64,000 nucleotides of DNA, taken from the NCBI GenBank assembly GCA_022511075.1, contig JAFLSE010000001.1, positions 124,001-188,000 of the forward strand, read 5' to 3'. Every line of letters starts with the position of its first letter. The first letter of the stretch is position 1. Origin of the DNA: Prevotella sp. Its GTDB lineage: Bacteria; Bacteroidota; Bacteroidia; Bacteroidales; Bacteroidaceae. The notes under the pieces are model-generated. The model was not told the DNA's origin. It was given only the letters and a program-made list of their open reading frames with translations, and did no database searches. Position numbers and translations under genes: made by a program. Shown here piece after piece: positions 31,517-41,782 of the stretch.

Positions 31517-33577
31517 ATGGCAATGAAGGTAGTTGTAAATGTTTGCAGGTTGGTGTTGGCGCTGACGCTTGTCCTTTCAGGATTCGTGAAGGCGGTTGAC
31601 CCAATAGGTACACAATACAAGATAAACGACTACCTCGAAGCGTGGGGACTCTATGCCATAGTGGGCGACACCGTAACACTGTTATCATCGGTGCTGCTGT
31701 CGGCAATTGAGTTTGTGATGGGCATCTGCCTGCTGTTCGCCATACGTCGCAGGTTAGTGTCGAGGTTAGTACTGGTAGTGATGGCGTTCATGACGGTGCT
31801 AACATTGTGGTTGGCAATAGCAAACCCGATAAGCGACTGCGGTTGCTTCGGTGATGCGATAAAACTCACAAACTGGCAGACATTCTGGAAAAACATCGTG
31901 CTGTTGGTATGCGCAGCAGTGGTATGTGCAAGACCTTTGGATATGGTGCGCTTCATAAGCAAGACCAACCAATGGATAGTGACCAACTACAGCGTGGTGT
32001 TCATAATGGCAGTGTCGGGTTACAGCCTCTACCTGCTGCCGATGTTCGACTTCCGTCCATACCACGTGGGAGCAGACATAAGGCAGGGCATGGATATGCC
32101 TGAAGATGCGGAGCAACCGCAATTTGAAACAACGTTCATATTAGAGAAGGACGGAGAGAAAAAAGAGTTTACTGCCGACAACTATCCAGACTCTACGTGG
32201 ACATTCGTTGACAGCAAGACAGTGCAACTGACGGAAGGATACGTACCGCCGATTCACGACTTCTCGATAACTACCGAGGAAGGTGACGACATAACCGAAG
32301 AGGTAATCGGCGACAAAGGCTATACCTTTCTGCTGATAGCACCACACTTGGAACAGGCAGACGACAGCAGGCTCGACCGCATAAACGAGATATACGACTA
32401 TGCGCAGGAACAGGGTTATCCCTTCTACTGCCTGACAGCCAGCAGCGACAATGCGAGACAAAGGTGGCGCAACATTACAGGAGCGGAATATCCATACTGC
32501 ACCACCGACGAGACGACACTGAAGACAATGATAAGGAGCAATCCTGGACTGATGCTCCTGAAAGACGGAAAGGTGATACGCAAGTGGAGCCACAACAAAC
32601 TGCCCTACCAGGAAGTGCTGACCGAGCGGCTGGAAAAGTTAGAAATTGGGAAGATGCCGAAAGAATCGACAAGCGGCAAGATACTCAACATAGTAATGTG
32701 GTTTGTGCTGCCATTGGTACTGCTCACATTCGCCGACCGCCTCTGGGCATGGACAACATGGCTGAAAAAGAAGAAACGTTCAAGAAAAAAAATATCAACA
32801 TTAAAACAAAAAACAAAAATGAGAAAGAAAATTGTAGCGGGTAACTGGAAAATGAACATGAACCTGCAAGAAGGTGTAGCACTTGCAAAAGAACTGAACG
32901 AAGCACTTGCTGCCGACAAGCCAAACTGCGACGTAGTGATTTGCACTCCGTTCATACACTTGGCAACAGTAGCAGGTATTCTTGACGCAAGCACCATAGG
33001 TCTTGGCGCAGAGAACTGTGCCGACAAGGAGAAGGGTGCTTATACTGGCGAGGTTTCGGCAGAAATGGTAAAGAGCACAGGAGCACAATATGTAATACTC
33101 GGCCACTCTGAGCGCCGCGAGTACTACAAGGAGACTCCAGAGATTTTGAAAGAGAAGGTGCTGTTGGCACTGAAGAACGGCTTGAAGGTAATCTTCTGTA
33201 TCGGTGAGAGCCTTGACGAGCGCGAGGCAGGCAAGCAGAACGAGGTAGTGAAGGCAGAACTTGAGGGCAGTGTGTTCAACCTCAGCGCAGAAGAGTTCAA
33301 GAACATCATCATTGCATACGAGCCAATCTGGGCTATCGGTACAGGCAAGACTGCAACATCGGAGCAGGCTGAGGAGATACATGCCTATATCCGTTCAATC
33401 ATTGCCGACAAGTATGGCAAGGAGTTGGCAGACGAGACGAGCATACTCTACGGCGGAAGTTGCAAGGCAAGCAATGCTCCAGAACTGTTTGCAAAGCCCG
33501 ACATCGACGGTGGCCTCATTGGTGGTGCATCACTGAAGTGCGCCGACTTCAAGGGCATAATCGATGCTTGGAAATAA
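31517..33577 (+). CDS. DoxX/MauE-like membrane protein joined in frame to triosephosphate isomerase
   Basis: An unbroken frame of 686 residues. The first about 430 form a separate protein type: four membrane segments (about 8-160) of the DoxX/MauE kind with [19 protein letters not shown], a periplasmic part, and a thioredoxin-like domain without CxxC (about 265-385), then a last membrane segment (about 400-420) and a lysine-rich tail. The frame then runs through [11 protein letters not shown] into the start of TpiA. No stop separates them. The joining stretch has a run of eight A (32785-32792); with seven A translation would stop after three more codons. Either the genes are fused in this strain or the A run was miscounted. 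A GTG three bases upstream is an alternative start. Confidence 0.7.
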   Translation: MAMKVVVNVCRLVLALTLVLSGFVKAVDPIGTQYKINDYLEAWGLYAIVGDTVTLLSSVLLSAIEFVMGICLLFAIRRRLVSRLVLVVMAFMTVLTLWLAIANPISDCGCFGDAIKLTNWQTFWKNIVLLVCAAVVCARPLDMVRFISKTNQWIVTNYSVVFIMAVSGYSLYLLPMFDFRPYHVGADIRQGMDMPEDAEQPQFETTFILEKDGEKKEFTADNYPDSTWTFVDSKTVQLTEGYVPPIHDFSITTEEGDDITEEVIGDKGYTFLLIAPHLEQADDSRLDRINEIYDYAQEQGYPFYCLTASSDNARQRWRNITGAEYPYCTTDETTLKTMIRSNPGLMLLKDGKVIRKWSHNKLPYQEVLTERLEKLEIGKMPKESTSGKILNIVMWFVLPLVLLTFADRLWAWTTWLKKKKRSRKKISTLKQKTKMRKKIVAGNWKMNMNLQEGVALAKELNEALAADKPNCDVVICTPFIHLATVAGILDASTIGLGAENCADKEKGAYTGEVSAEMVKSTGAQYVILGHSERREYYKETPEILKEKVLLALKNGLKVIFCIGESLDEREAGKQNEVVKAELEGSVFNLSAEEFKNIIIAYEPIWAIGTGKTATSEQAEEIHAYIRSIIADKYGKELADETSILYGGSCKASNAPELFAKPDIDGGLIGGASLKCADFKGIIDAWK
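32819..33577 (+). CDS. tpiA: Triosephosphate isomerase (separate start within the joined frame)
   Basis: From the ATG at 32819 the protein has 252 residues, the normal length. Motifs: [10 protein letters not shown] (catalytic Asn and Lys), [13 protein letters not shown] (catalytic His), [15 protein letters not shown] (catalytic Glu and loop 6) and [10 protein letters not shown] (phosphate loop). It interconverts dihydroxyacetone phosphate and glyceraldehyde-3-phosphate in the cytosol. The A-rich stretch before the ATG looks like the leader of a highly expressed Bacteroidales gene, so translation from here is likely. A cytosolic enzyme attached to a membrane protein would be odd, which favours two separate products. 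Confidence 0.9.
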   Translation: MRKKIVAGNWKMNMNLQEGVALAKELNEALAADKPNCDVVICTPFIHLATVAGILDASTIGLGAENCADKEKGAYTGEVSAEMVKSTGAQYVILGHSERREYYKETPEILKEKVLLALKNGLKVIFCIGESLDEREAGKQNEVVKAELEGSVFNLSAEEFKNIIIAYEPIWAIGTGKTATSEQAEEIHAYIRSIIADKYGKELADETSILYGGSCKASNAPELFAKPDIDGGLIGGASLKCADFKGIIDAWK

Positions 33578-33610
33578 GTTGCAACAAATGTTACAATAAA
33601 TTCCAAAGAA

Positions 33611-34237
33611 TTGAAACGAACAATAACCATAATAATGTGCTGTGCGCTCTGCATCCTGTGTGCAGAGGCACAGACATTTACTGACCGTATACAACAGAAA
33701 CAGGCCGGTAAGGGAACTATAACCATTGAGCAGGACAAACAGATAGACCAACTCGTGAACGGCAGGTTCTCTGACCCCAATGCAGCAGGAATGCGTCCCG
33801 ACACGAAACCAGGACAGCCTGCAAAAGAACAACCCAAGACAACACAACAAACTACGCAACAGACAACACCGCACAGCAACACTACACAGCAGACAACACC
33901 ACAGCAACAGCAAGACGACACGCCTGCGCAGACAACCGAGCCGGACATGGGCAAGAAGGTAATGACCAACGGCTACAAGACCAAAGGTTACAGGGTGCAG
34001 GTGTGGGCAGGCGGAAATTCGAGAATTGACCGCCAAAAGGCTGAAAAGGCAGGCATGGATATAAAGCGTAATATGCCGGGAGTGCCAGTCTACGTGCATT
34101 TCTACTCGCCTCGATGGATATGCCGCATAGGCAACTACCGCACGTATGAGGAAGCGCACGAGGCGTTGCAGGAGGTTAAGGAGATTGGCTACAAGGAAGC
34201 CATCATCGTAAAAGGAACAATAACAGTGCAATACTGA
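33611..34237 (+). CDS. SPOR domain protein, secreted
   Basis: A 208-residue protein from a TTG at 33611. This start gives a proper signal peptide (KRTITIIMCCALCILCAEAQ); the first ATG, at 33635, would cut it. A Gln/Thr/Pro-rich linker (about 65-110) leads to a C-terminal SPOR domain (about 125-205: YRVQVWAGGNSRIDRQKAEK, then RWICRIGNYRTYEEAHEAL). SPOR domains bind glycan strands stripped of stem peptides during cell division. It is located between tpiA and folE, a gene order common in this group. Confidence 0.85.
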   Translation: MKRTITIIMCCALCILCAEAQTFTDRIQQKQAGKGTITIEQDKQIDQLVNGRFSDPNAAGMRPDTKPGQPAKEQPKTTQQTTQQTTPHSNTTQQTTPQQQQDDTPAQTTEPDMGKKVMTNGYKTKGYRVQVWAGGNSRIDRQKAEKAGMDIKRNMPGVPVYVHFYSPRWICRIGNYRTYEEAHEALQEVKEIGYKEAIIVKGTITVQY

Positions 34238-34255
34238 CAAGATATAAACATCAAG

Positions 34256-34849
34256 GTGGAATACAATACAGAATATAGGGAAGGATTAGAGGAACTTGCC
34301 TCGCATTATAAAGAGATACTGGGACTGCTCGACGAAAATCCAGAACGTGAAGGGCTGCTGAAAACCCCGATGCGCGTGGCAAAGGCAATGCAGGTACTGA
34401 CAAGGGGATATGGTATGGACCCACGCAAGGTGCTGACAGACGCAATCTTCAAAGAGGACTACGACAAGATGGTAATAGTGAAAGACATTGACGTGTTCTC
34501 CATTTGCGAACATCACATGCTGCCCTTCTACGGCAAGGCACACGTGGCATATTTCCCTAACAAGTGCATCACGGGACTGAGCAAGATAGTACGTGTAGTA
34601 GATATATTCTCACACCGACTGCAAGTGCAGGAACGAATGACACTGCAAATAAGGCAGTGCATTGAAGAGACGCTAAATCCACTGGGCGTAATGGTGGTGG
34701 TTGAAGCCAGACACATGTGCATGCAAATGCGTGGCGTGGAAGCACACAATTCGATAACAACAACAATGGAATACTCTGGTGTGTTTAACGAAGAAAGCCA
34801 CCGCGAGGAGTTTATGAAACTCATAAAACATTCTACAAACAACTTTTAG
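34256..34849 (+). CDS. folE: GTP cyclohydrolase I
   Basis: A 197-residue enzyme, from a GTG start at 34256, that converts GTP to dihydroneopterin triphosphate for folate synthesis. Zinc-binding residues are in [13 protein letters not shown] and [11 protein letters not shown]; substrate-binding parts are [22 protein letters not shown] and [10 protein letters not shown]. The length and motifs fit a type I homodecameric enzyme. It starts 18 bp after the SPOR gene stop, so it shares that transcript. Confidence 0.94.
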   Translation: MEYNTEYREGLEELASHYKEILGLLDENPEREGLLKTPMRVAKAMQVLTRGYGMDPRKVLTDAIFKEDYDKMVIVKDIDVFSICEHHMLPFYGKAHVAYFPNKCITGLSKIVRVVDIFSHRLQVQERMTLQIRQCIEETLNPLGVMVVVEARHMCMQMRGVEAHNSITTTMEYSGVFNEESHREEFMKLIKHSTNNF

Positions 34850-34889
34850 ACAATTAACACATTTGAAACAATAATAAAAAACAGAAACT

Positions 34890-35468
34890 ATGGGAATAAT
34901 AAAAGACGAGTCCTACAAAGGCGAAGGATTAAGCACTGATTTTAGAAGAAGCTGCCTCGGCAGACTTTTGGTAGTTGGCGTGATTTGTGGACTGTTGTTA
35001 CTTGTTGCGAGTATGACCGTTCCTTCGGGTGAGAAAATGGCTGCAGAAATACAAGATGATATCGTGGAGTGCCTCAATGACCCAAACTGTGCACAGGCTG
35101 ATGCAGCCGATGATTTTGTGCGCAACCTAACCACCACTTTCACTAAGGCAGATTCTATTAAAGACCCCAGTCTGCTGAAACAATTTTACAAATATAACAA
35201 GATTGAGGTATATCCTCACACTTTCTATTCGACAGCACGTCTTCACAACAGTTTCAATCCTGACGGAATACGAGTTGCAATAGGTCTTTTCGGTTTGGTC
35301 TTCCCTACCGATAATTTCTCACGTTACCTGCTCCGCGAAGGTCCATTGCGCAAAGGATATAACGAGCGCATAATAAAAGCCAGTTATTCTGGTACTGATT
35401 TAGGGCACGGACAAGATTTCGGCAATACATACAATACATACGAAGGTGGTGCAAGCGGTCAGGACTAA
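34890..35468 (+). CDS. Hypothetical single-pass membrane protein
   Basis: A 192-residue protein with a charged N-terminus, one membrane segment (LGRLLVVGVICGLLLLVASM, about 23-42) and an exported or cytoplasmic domain of 145 residues containing YPHTFYSTARLHNSFNPDG and a Gly-rich end (GHGQDFGNTYNTYEGG). No family is recognised. The ATG at 34890 follows an A-rich leader. It lies between folE and a flippase gene, and is probably on the same transcript, but its role is not indicated. Confidence 0.7.
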   Translation: MGIIKDESYKGEGLSTDFRRSCLGRLLVVGVICGLLLLVASMTVPSGEKMAAEIQDDIVECLNDPNCAQADAADDFVRNLTTTFTKADSIKDPSLLKQFYKYNKIEVYPHTFYSTARLHNSFNPDGIRVAIGLFGLVFPTDNFSRYLLREGPLRKGYNERIIKASYSGTDLGHGQDFGNTYNTYEGGASGQD

Positions 35469-35492
35469 AATAGCTGACTTGCACCGATTTCT

Positions 35493-36926
35493 ATGGATAC
35501 ACTGAAGGAGAAAACCGCCAAAGGATTGTTCTGGGGGGCTGTGAATAATGGCAGCACCCAAATATTTGCTTTGCTTATAGGCATATTCTTGACGCGACTG
35601 CTGTCGCCAAGCGATTATGGCTTGGTGGGAATGCTAACCATTTTTACAGTATTGGCAGGAAACCTGCAAAGCTGCGGCTTTACGCAGGCGCTCGTGAACA
35701 TACGCCGCCCTACGGACAACGACTATAACTCGGTGTTTTGGTTTAATGTCATTGCAAGCGTGTCGATATATATAGTGCTGTTTTTCTGTGCTCCGCTCAT
35801 TGCCGCCTACTATCGGCAGCCGTCGCTCGTGGTACTATCGCGCGTAGTGTTTCTTGCTTTCCTGATTTCTTCGTTGGGTATAGCCCATAACGCCTATATG
35901 TTCAAGAACATGATGAACAAGGAGCAGACCATTATCGGAGGTATTGCACTATTGCTATCGGGAGTTATAGCTATTGTGCTGGCGGTCTGCGACTTCACCT
36001 ACTGGGCACTGGCTTGGCAGCAGATAGCATATATCACGATTGTAAATATTGGCAGGTACTATTTCGTGAAATGGCGACCGACACTGCACATAGATTTCAC
36101 ACCAGTGCGACGCATGTTCGGTTTCAGCTCGAAGATGCTTGTAACGTCTATCATCAACACTATTAACAGCCATATCCTCACAGTAATCTTCGGAAGGCTT
36201 TTTCCTGCACACATCGTGGGACATTTCACTGTGGCAAACAAGTGGAACACCATGGCATCGTCGTTTGTATCGGGCACTATAACGCAGGTGGCACAGCCTG
36301 TAATGTCGACACTTACCGAAGAGAGAGAGCGCGAGTTGAGGGTGTTTCGCAAGATGATGCGCTTCACGTCGTTTCTGTCGTTTCCCTGTATGTTCGGAAT
36401 GGCATTCGTTGCGCGCGAGTTTATTCTTGTATTGCCCGGCGAGCAATGGGAGCAATGTGTGCCGCTGATGCAGGTGCTTTGCATAGGGGGAGCATTCATG
36501 CCCCTGTACACGCTCTACCAAAACCTTGCCATAAGCAACGGGCGCAGCGACATATATATGTGGTGCAACATAGCGCAGATTATTTTGCAGATAGGCGTGA
36601 TTATACTTTTCCACGAATACGGTATACAACGTATGGTGGAGGCCTGCACATTATTTAATATATTATGGCTCGTTGTGTGGCACCTATGTACAGCCTCGTT
36701 GATAAAACTTCGCGTACTAGATGTGCTGCTTGATATTGTACCTTTCATCATTGTCACGATATTTACAATGGTGCTGAGCGGCATCATCATATTGTCCGTT
36801 GACAACATCCACTTGAAGCTTATGGCAAAAGTCATTATCGCAATAGTTGTCTATGTCGGTACAATGAAACTGCTGAAGGTGAAAATACTTGACGAATGCC
36901 TTCAGTTTGTCAAGCGCAGAAAATAA
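35493..36926 (+). CDS. Lipopolysaccharide/exopolysaccharide flippase (WzxC-like, MOP superfamily)
   Basis: A 477-residue membrane protein with about 12-14 hydrophobic segments. The N-terminal KTAKGLFWGAVNNGSTQIFA and LLSPSDYGLVGMLTIF are the signature of the WzxC/polysaccharide synthase group 3. It would move lipid-linked glycans across the inner membrane. It lies outside the main polysaccharide locus, next to housekeeping genes and without glycosyltransferases, so its substrate may come from elsewhere. It ends 35 bp from the convergent mscS-like gene. Confidence 0.88.
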   Translation: MDTLKEKTAKGLFWGAVNNGSTQIFALLIGIFLTRLLSPSDYGLVGMLTIFTVLAGNLQSCGFTQALVNIRRPTDNDYNSVFWFNVIASVSIYIVLFFCAPLIAAYYRQPSLVVLSRVVFLAFLISSLGIAHNAYMFKNMMNKEQTIIGGIALLLSGVIAIVLAVCDFTYWALAWQQIAYITIVNIGRYYFVKWRPTLHIDFTPVRRMFGFSSKMLVTSIINTINSHILTVIFGRLFPAHIVGHFTVANKWNTMASSFVSGTITQVAQPVMSTLTEERERELRVFRKMMRFTSFLSFPCMFGMAFVAREFILVLPGEQWEQCVPLMQVLCIGGAFMPLYTLYQNLAISNGRSDIYMWCNIAQIILQIGVIILFHEYGIQRMVEACTLFNILWLVVWHLCTASLIKLRVLDVLLDIVPFIIVTIFTMVLSGIIILSVDNIHLKLMAKVIIAIVVYVGTMKLLKVKILDECLQFVKRRK

Positions 36927-36961
36927 GACTGACGCAAGAAATGATTACGGCAAGTCATCGC

Positions 36962-38671
36962 CTAATAATCCTTGTTTTCCTTCACCGATACGAAATGACT
37001 TGACGTTGGGTTGAGTTTATGCTCGCGGAACACGTCTACGATGTGGTGATGCAGTTCACTGTATACCGCATACAGGCGTTCCGTCTCACGCGTATATGCA
37101 TTTATTTCGTAACGGGTATAGAAATCTTCCAAGGCGGTGATGAGGACGAATGGTGCCGGTTCTTTCAGCAACATTGTACAACGCCCTGCCGCCTCAAGCA
37201 GGTATTTCTCTATGATTTCCCGCTCCACAACGTATGTAAACGTAAAGTCGCTATGTACGATACTACCTTCACCATGACGCAAGGCGGCGGTATAGTTGAC
37301 AGTATGTTGTGAAAGTATGGAGTTGTTTGGCACGGTAACAATGTTACCCTTTATATCCTGCAGACGGGTGATAAAAGCATTTTTCTCTATCACCACACCC
37401 TCACGATGGTCGATACGTACATAGTCACCGACGACAAACGGACGCATATAGGTTATGATAATACCTGATATAAGGTTGCCTATTGTTGTTGTACTACCTA
37501 ACGAGAAAAGAGCGGCAACAAAAATGCTGACACCCTTGAAAATGCCAGACTCGGAACCAGGGAGCCACGGCCAAATGACAACTACCGTGAATGCCACTAC
37601 AAAGATGCGGATAATATGATATGTAGGTTCTGCCCAGTCTTGATAAAAACCCTCTATCTTCAGATTGCCGGCCTCAATCTCGTCAGCAATGTGGCGTATA
37701 GCCTTCAACAGCCAATGTACAACGTAAATAATGACTATTATCTTCACCATGTTGGGGAAATAGAACACAACGGAAAGGGCAATATCGCGAAGAGGAGTCC
37801 ATACATAATTGACCATATTCCAAGTGAACTTCTCCGTTTCGGGGAATATACTGAATAGCAACGGTAGTGATATTATAAGTTGAACAATAACCAATATGCC
37901 TTGAAGCACACGTGTCAGCAGCAATAATATACGTTTCGACTGACGTACATTGAGCAGTTCATATCCTTTGATGGCAAGTGGATGTATCTTGCCATTGAAG
38001 CCATGGGCAATCTTACTGCGCAGATGACGGATAAAGCGAGCCGTAAGCACAAAGAACACTATCTGCACGACAACGAGGAAAACCGCCCATCCAAGACCTT
38101 GAAGCTTGGCTTTCAGTCCATATTCTGCATGTAGCTTGTCTATCTCTTCCGAGATTATCTTCATATTATTCTTTGCCAAGTCAATGCGCGACATTCCATG
38201 CCAAAGTCCGTCAAGGTCGCTGATACTCATAATCACCAGTTCGCCGTTCATGATGTCAGCTGTGTACTCGCTCTCAAAAATATGCATTGAATCAGTGGTG
38301 AGAGTAAGACTCTTGCCTATCTGCAAAATCTTCTTTTGTACGTTTTCCACCCTGTGCGCAGGATCCTCGCCTCCCAAACTTGCATATACATAAAACAGAG
38401 TGTCGTGATTTACCACAAGCGGTATACCAGGTGTCTCGTTACGCAAGGAATCTATATAGCGTTTCTGCTCTGCCTTTCGTATAGAGTCTTGTCTTAATGT
38501 CTCGCCATTCTTTGCCAGCGCCTCCTGCATCACCATTTCTTTCAGCTTCATTTCCTGCAACTCGCGCATCAGTGAATCAATCATCAGTCGTGTGGAATCT
38601 ATATGCTGCTCCGTACCACCTGCCAGCATGGCACACAGCAACAAACACCAAGTCAATATACATTTTTTCAT
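36962..38671 (-). CDS. MscS-family mechanosensitive channel with periplasmic N-terminal domain
   Basis: A 569-residue protein. A signal peptide (KCILTWCLLLCAMLAGG) is followed by a helical, charged periplasmic region (about 25-185) that resembles the extra domain of larger MscS paralogues. Membrane segments lie at about 190-400, and an MscS core follows: SLGSTTTIGNLISGIIITYM, RPFVVGDYVRIDHREG, then KGNIVTVPNNSILSQH. It would open under membrane tension and release solutes. It has its own promoter at 38694-38723 and is convergent with the flippase gene. Confidence 0.88.
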   Translation of the reverse strand: MKKCILTWCLLLCAMLAGGTEQHIDSTRLMIDSLMRELQEMKLKEMVMQEALAKNGETLRQDSIRKAEQKRYIDSLRNETPGIPLVVNHDTLFYVYASLGGEDPAHRVENVQKKILQIGKSLTLTTDSMHIFESEYTADIMNGELVIMSISDLDGLWHGMSRIDLAKNNMKIISEEIDKLHAEYGLKAKLQGLGWAVFLVVVQIVFFVLTARFIRHLRSKIAHGFNGKIHPLAIKGYELLNVRQSKRILLLLTRVLQGILVIVQLIISLPLLFSIFPETEKFTWNMVNYVWTPLRDIALSVVFYFPNMVKIIVIIYVVHWLLKAIRHIADEIEAGNLKIEGFYQDWAEPTYHIIRIFVVAFTVVVIWPWLPGSESGIFKGVSIFVAALFSLGSTTTIGNLISGIIITYMRPFVVGDYVRIDHREGVVIEKNAFITRLQDIKGNIVTVPNNSILSQHTVNYTAALRHGEGSIVHSDFTFTYVVEREIIEKYLLEAAGRCTMLLKEPAPFVLITALEDFYTRYEINAYTRETERLYAVYSELHHHIVDVFREHKLNPTSSHFVSVKENKDY

Positions 38672-38693
38672 AGTAAATCCTTATTAAACGCCA

Positions 38694-38723
38694 CAAAGAT
38701 AATCATTTTTATGGAAAAAGCAA
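38694..38723 (-). promoter_or_regulatory. mscS-like gene promoter
   Basis: Minus-strand -7 box TATCTTTG at 38694-38701 and TTG at 38721-38723, with 19 bases between. The start codon follows about 23 bases after the -7 box. Confidence 0.68.
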
Positions 38724-38762
38724 TAGCCAAAAGGCAATTATTGTTTGCAAAGATGTAATATT

Positions 38763-39716
38763 TTATTTCTTTCTGACAATGAATGGTACATATTTATATA
38801 TAAGCCATGTCAAAAAAGTTGCTAAAATATAACAACAAATCACAGCAATGGCAAAACGACAGAAATGGCTATTGTAGTCTAATCCTATTTTATTTAATAC
38901 TCTTGAAACAATTACCGGACAGCCTCCGCAAAGAAAATAATATACAATACAATGACTACCAGTCCATTCTACAAGTTTGCATCTTGGAATGTATCTGATA
39001 ACAGAAATAACCAACAGCAAAAAGACCGCAGAATCAGTAACAAAAAGCGGTATATTTTCAATTGCAATATTCCTCATAGGTAGGTCCAAATCCATTTCGT
39101 ATAATTTTACGATAATAAGCGCTATGGTCAGAGGTATCAAATATATAGGTTTTATATTATGAGCTATTTGATTTTCGTGTTTATGAAACATATATCCTGC
39201 TAAAAGAAAAGGTATAGTAAGCAAAGCATCTTGCCACCGCCAATAGTTATGAAGATTGAAAGGGACAAGATAGTAGGAAACAAAACATATAATTGATACA
39301 GTAAATAACAAAAGGCTTTTACCGCGACTAACAACAAGCAAAAGAGTAAAACACAATTCCGCTAATATTAAGGCTGCAATAAACCATGATGCACGTCCGC
39401 TAATAATGGTAATAATAATTTCCCGTAAATCAAAAGTATCGTACAATATGTTTTTTAATAAAGCTATAATCGGAGTGAATACAAAATATGGAACAAGCAT
39501 GAAGCGAAAGATGGAATGTATTTTTGCACCAACATTAAAATCTTTCTCGTTAAAGAAAAGATAGCCTGAAATAAAATAGAACAGGATAATGGCATTAGTG
39601 GTATAGACATAATATTGTGTTGCATCAGAGTCCTTGTAATACACTTCAGTGTGAAACACTAATATCATAATCATGGCTATGCCACGTAAAAAGTCAATCC
39701 ACCTGATTCTTTCCAT
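38763..39716 (-). CDS. Acyltransferase 3 family membrane protein
   Basis: A 317-residue protein from the ATG at 39716 (MERIRWIDFLRGIAMI); a TTG four codons earlier is less likely. It has about ten membrane segments and the family marks R-WIDFLRGIAM and LVFHTE, where the His is catalytic. Such proteins pass acetyl or similar groups to cell-surface sugars. It directly follows porZ in the same direction, which may link it to modification of surface glycan, but this is inference. Confidence 0.85.
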   Translation of the reverse strand: MERIRWIDFLRGIAMIMILVFHTEVYYKDSDATQYYVYTTNAIILFYFISGYLFFNEKDFNVGAKIHSIFRFMLVPYFVFTPIIALLKNILYDTFDLREIIITIISGRASWFIAALILAELCFTLLLVVSRGKSLLLFTVSIICFVSYYLVPFNLHNYWRWQDALLTIPFLLAGYMFHKHENQIAHNIKPIYLIPLTIALIIVKLYEMDLDLPMRNIAIENIPLFVTDSAVFLLLVISVIRYIPRCKLVEWTGSHCIVYYFLCGGCPVIVSRVLNKIGLDYNSHFCRFAIAVICCYILATFLTWLIYKYVPFIVRKK

Positions 39717-39734
39717 ATAAAAGAACAATCAGAG

Positions 39735-41771
39735 TTAATTGATAACGGCTATTTTGCATACCGTTCCCTTATTACCATCTTCGGTTGCAGCCATAACCAT
39801 ATATATGCCACTTACTACGCGCTTGCCTTGCAGGTCGTTGCAATCCCACGTAAATGCCCCACCGTTGCTCCTTCCTTGTGCAACAAGCACGCCGTTTACA
39901 GTTACAATCTTTACGTCAGCGTTATAACTTAATCCCGTGATAGTAACAAGTCCATTGTAATCTGGCGTTACGGGGTTAGGATAGGCATACACATTATCTT
40001 TAGTCATTTCTTCTGCCGCTTGCGTCACATTACTTATATATGAGCAGAGACCTGTAGAAGTGAGAAAGAAAACTTCACCAGTCTGACCGTCAATCTCTAT
40101 TGAGCTAATACTATTTGATAATAATCCTGAATTATCAATTGTGAAATGCTCCAACTGAGTCATATTATCAGCACTTATAAGAAATACTCCCATATCATTA
40201 GTACCAAACCATTTGCGATTTCCACCATCAATCACAATATTACTGATACTAACGTTCGACATAAGATAGTCGGCATAGTTTGTTCCGTCATTTCTTGGAA
40301 CTTTAATTTGCTGAAAGGTGATTTTCTCCTGTCCTACTTCATTCTTTAGAATCAAAAATGCCCCAACATTGGTACCAACCCAAATATTTCCTTCAAGATC
40401 TTCGCAGGTACAGTAAACCGATGTTATTTCATTTTTAGTTCCGTCTTGATTGGTAAAGTCAGTATATTTGTATAGCTTGTTGTTATCAATGTTATAGCAA
40501 AATAGTGCAGGATTTTTCCAACTTGAATTGACAAACCACAACAATCCCCGACTGTCTATAGTCATTTGCTTCAGCCCTTCTAACCCTATACCGTCAGACT
40601 CTGCCAACAAACTTTGGTATGCATCAATCCACTCACCATCTTTAGTAAGTTTTAGCAGATTTACTCCTTTTGCCTGGCTATTAAGCACCCAAAGATTACC
40701 TTGAGAGTCATATTTCAGACCGTTTATCAAATTATAGTGATTGCCAAGTTGAGTTGCCCCAGACATAGCACCACGTATTGGGCTATTTTGTTGGTTGTAA
40801 TATCTAAACAATTTCCCGTCCTTGAACTCATACAGTCCACATCGTCCACCAACAGCAACATGGCTATTATCTGTTGGGTCGTAATCAATGCAATTATTGT
40901 CCAAGTATTCATAACCTGTTATTGTTTCTATTTGCTCTTCATAAATTTGCCATTCATTACCGTTCCATACTTGAACCGTTCCTGGTCTCAGATAGTCTGC
41001 AACCCCAGATAGGAAATAGCCACCAGTGGTATAAAGTTTGCCATCATTAAATTTAGATTCGCAGAAATAGTTATATTTCGGTCCTCCCGGCTTTAGTGTT
41101 CTTACAACATCAATATATTTATTCCAGTCAGTAAGGTCGTGGTCGAATATCGTTGCAGGAAAATCCGTTGTCGGTTGCCAATTAGCTGGGTCTTGCAAAT
41201 TGGTGTTTGTTGTGGCAGTAAGTACAATGCCTGATATTGTGCGTGCAAGAATACTGCCACCACTAATAGCTACATCACTTATTTGCATTTGCAGATTGTA
41301 TGTCTCACTTATCTCTGCGCGCTGCATATCAACTTTCACTATACCAAAATTGGTAGAGAGATAGGCATAACGATTGTTGATATATATACTGTTTATTGTC
41401 TTATCATCGGTAGTAGTTTTATTGTAAAGATCGCTGATATTGATTATATTGCCATCGGTATCAACCATATCAATATTTGAGTCAGAATATGTGGCAATTA
41501 AGCGTTTGACAGTCTTATTCCATGCAATGTTGGTAATATCCACACCGTTCATTCCACTTACCTTGTCGTATGTCGTTATCAGTCCGTCAACGGTATTATA
41601 TTGGTAAAGACCATTACTGGCAAGCACAAAGATATCGTTACCCGATGCTGCAGCTATCTGCTGTGGCTCACTGTAAGCAAGATAATTACGCCAAGTACCC
41701 ATTTGCGCTGAAGAAGGAGCGCAAACGAAGCAAAATATTGTGATAAACAAAGCTTGTAGTGTAGCCTTCAT
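39735..41771 (-). CDS. porZ: PorZ-like type IX secretion beta-propeller protein
   Basis: A 678-residue exported protein. The signal peptide ends near SSAQ, and the mature start MGTWRNYLAYSEPQQIAAA is typical of PorZ. Reg_prop/beta-propeller motifs are spread through the chain (DSQGNLWVLN, DSRGLLWFVN, DLEGNIWVGT). A C-terminal type IX sorting domain follows (about 595-678: YAYPNPVTPDYNGLVTITGL, then GVYVM-like GIYMVMAATE). In Porphyromonas, PorZ is part of the attachment complex that links cargo to anionic LPS. Other two-propeller sorting-domain proteins are possible. It follows rdgB by 11 bp. Confidence 0.8.
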   Translation of the reverse strand: MKATLQALFITIFCFVCAPSSAQMGTWRNYLAYSEPQQIAAASGNDIFVLASNGLYQYNTVDGLITTYDKVSGMNGVDITNIAWNKTVKRLIATYSDSNIDMVDTDGNIINISDLYNKTTTDDKTINSIYINNRYAYLSTNFGIVKVDMQRAEISETYNLQMQISDVAISGGSILARTISGIVLTATTNTNLQDPANWQPTTDFPATIFDHDLTDWNKYIDVVRTLKPGGPKYNYFCESKFNDGKLYTTGGYFLSGVADYLRPGTVQVWNGNEWQIYEEQIETITGYEYLDNNCIDYDPTDNSHVAVGGRCGLYEFKDGKLFRYYNQQNSPIRGAMSGATQLGNHYNLINGLKYDSQGNLWVLNSQAKGVNLLKLTKDGEWIDAYQSLLAESDGIGLEGLKQMTIDSRGLLWFVNSSWKNPALFCYNIDNNKLYKYTDFTNQDGTKNEITSVYCTCEDLEGNIWVGTNVGAFLILKNEVGQEKITFQQIKVPRNDGTNYADYLMSNVSISNIVIDGGNRKWFGTNDMGVFLISADNMTQLEHFTIDNSGLLSNSISSIEIDGQTGEVFFLTSTGLCSYISNVTQAAEEMTKDNVYAYPNPVTPDYNGLVTITGLSYNADVKIVTVNGVLVAQGRSNGGAFTWDCNDLQGKRVVSGIYMVMAATEDGNKGTVCKIAVIN

Positions 41772-41782
41772 CTTAATGTTCT

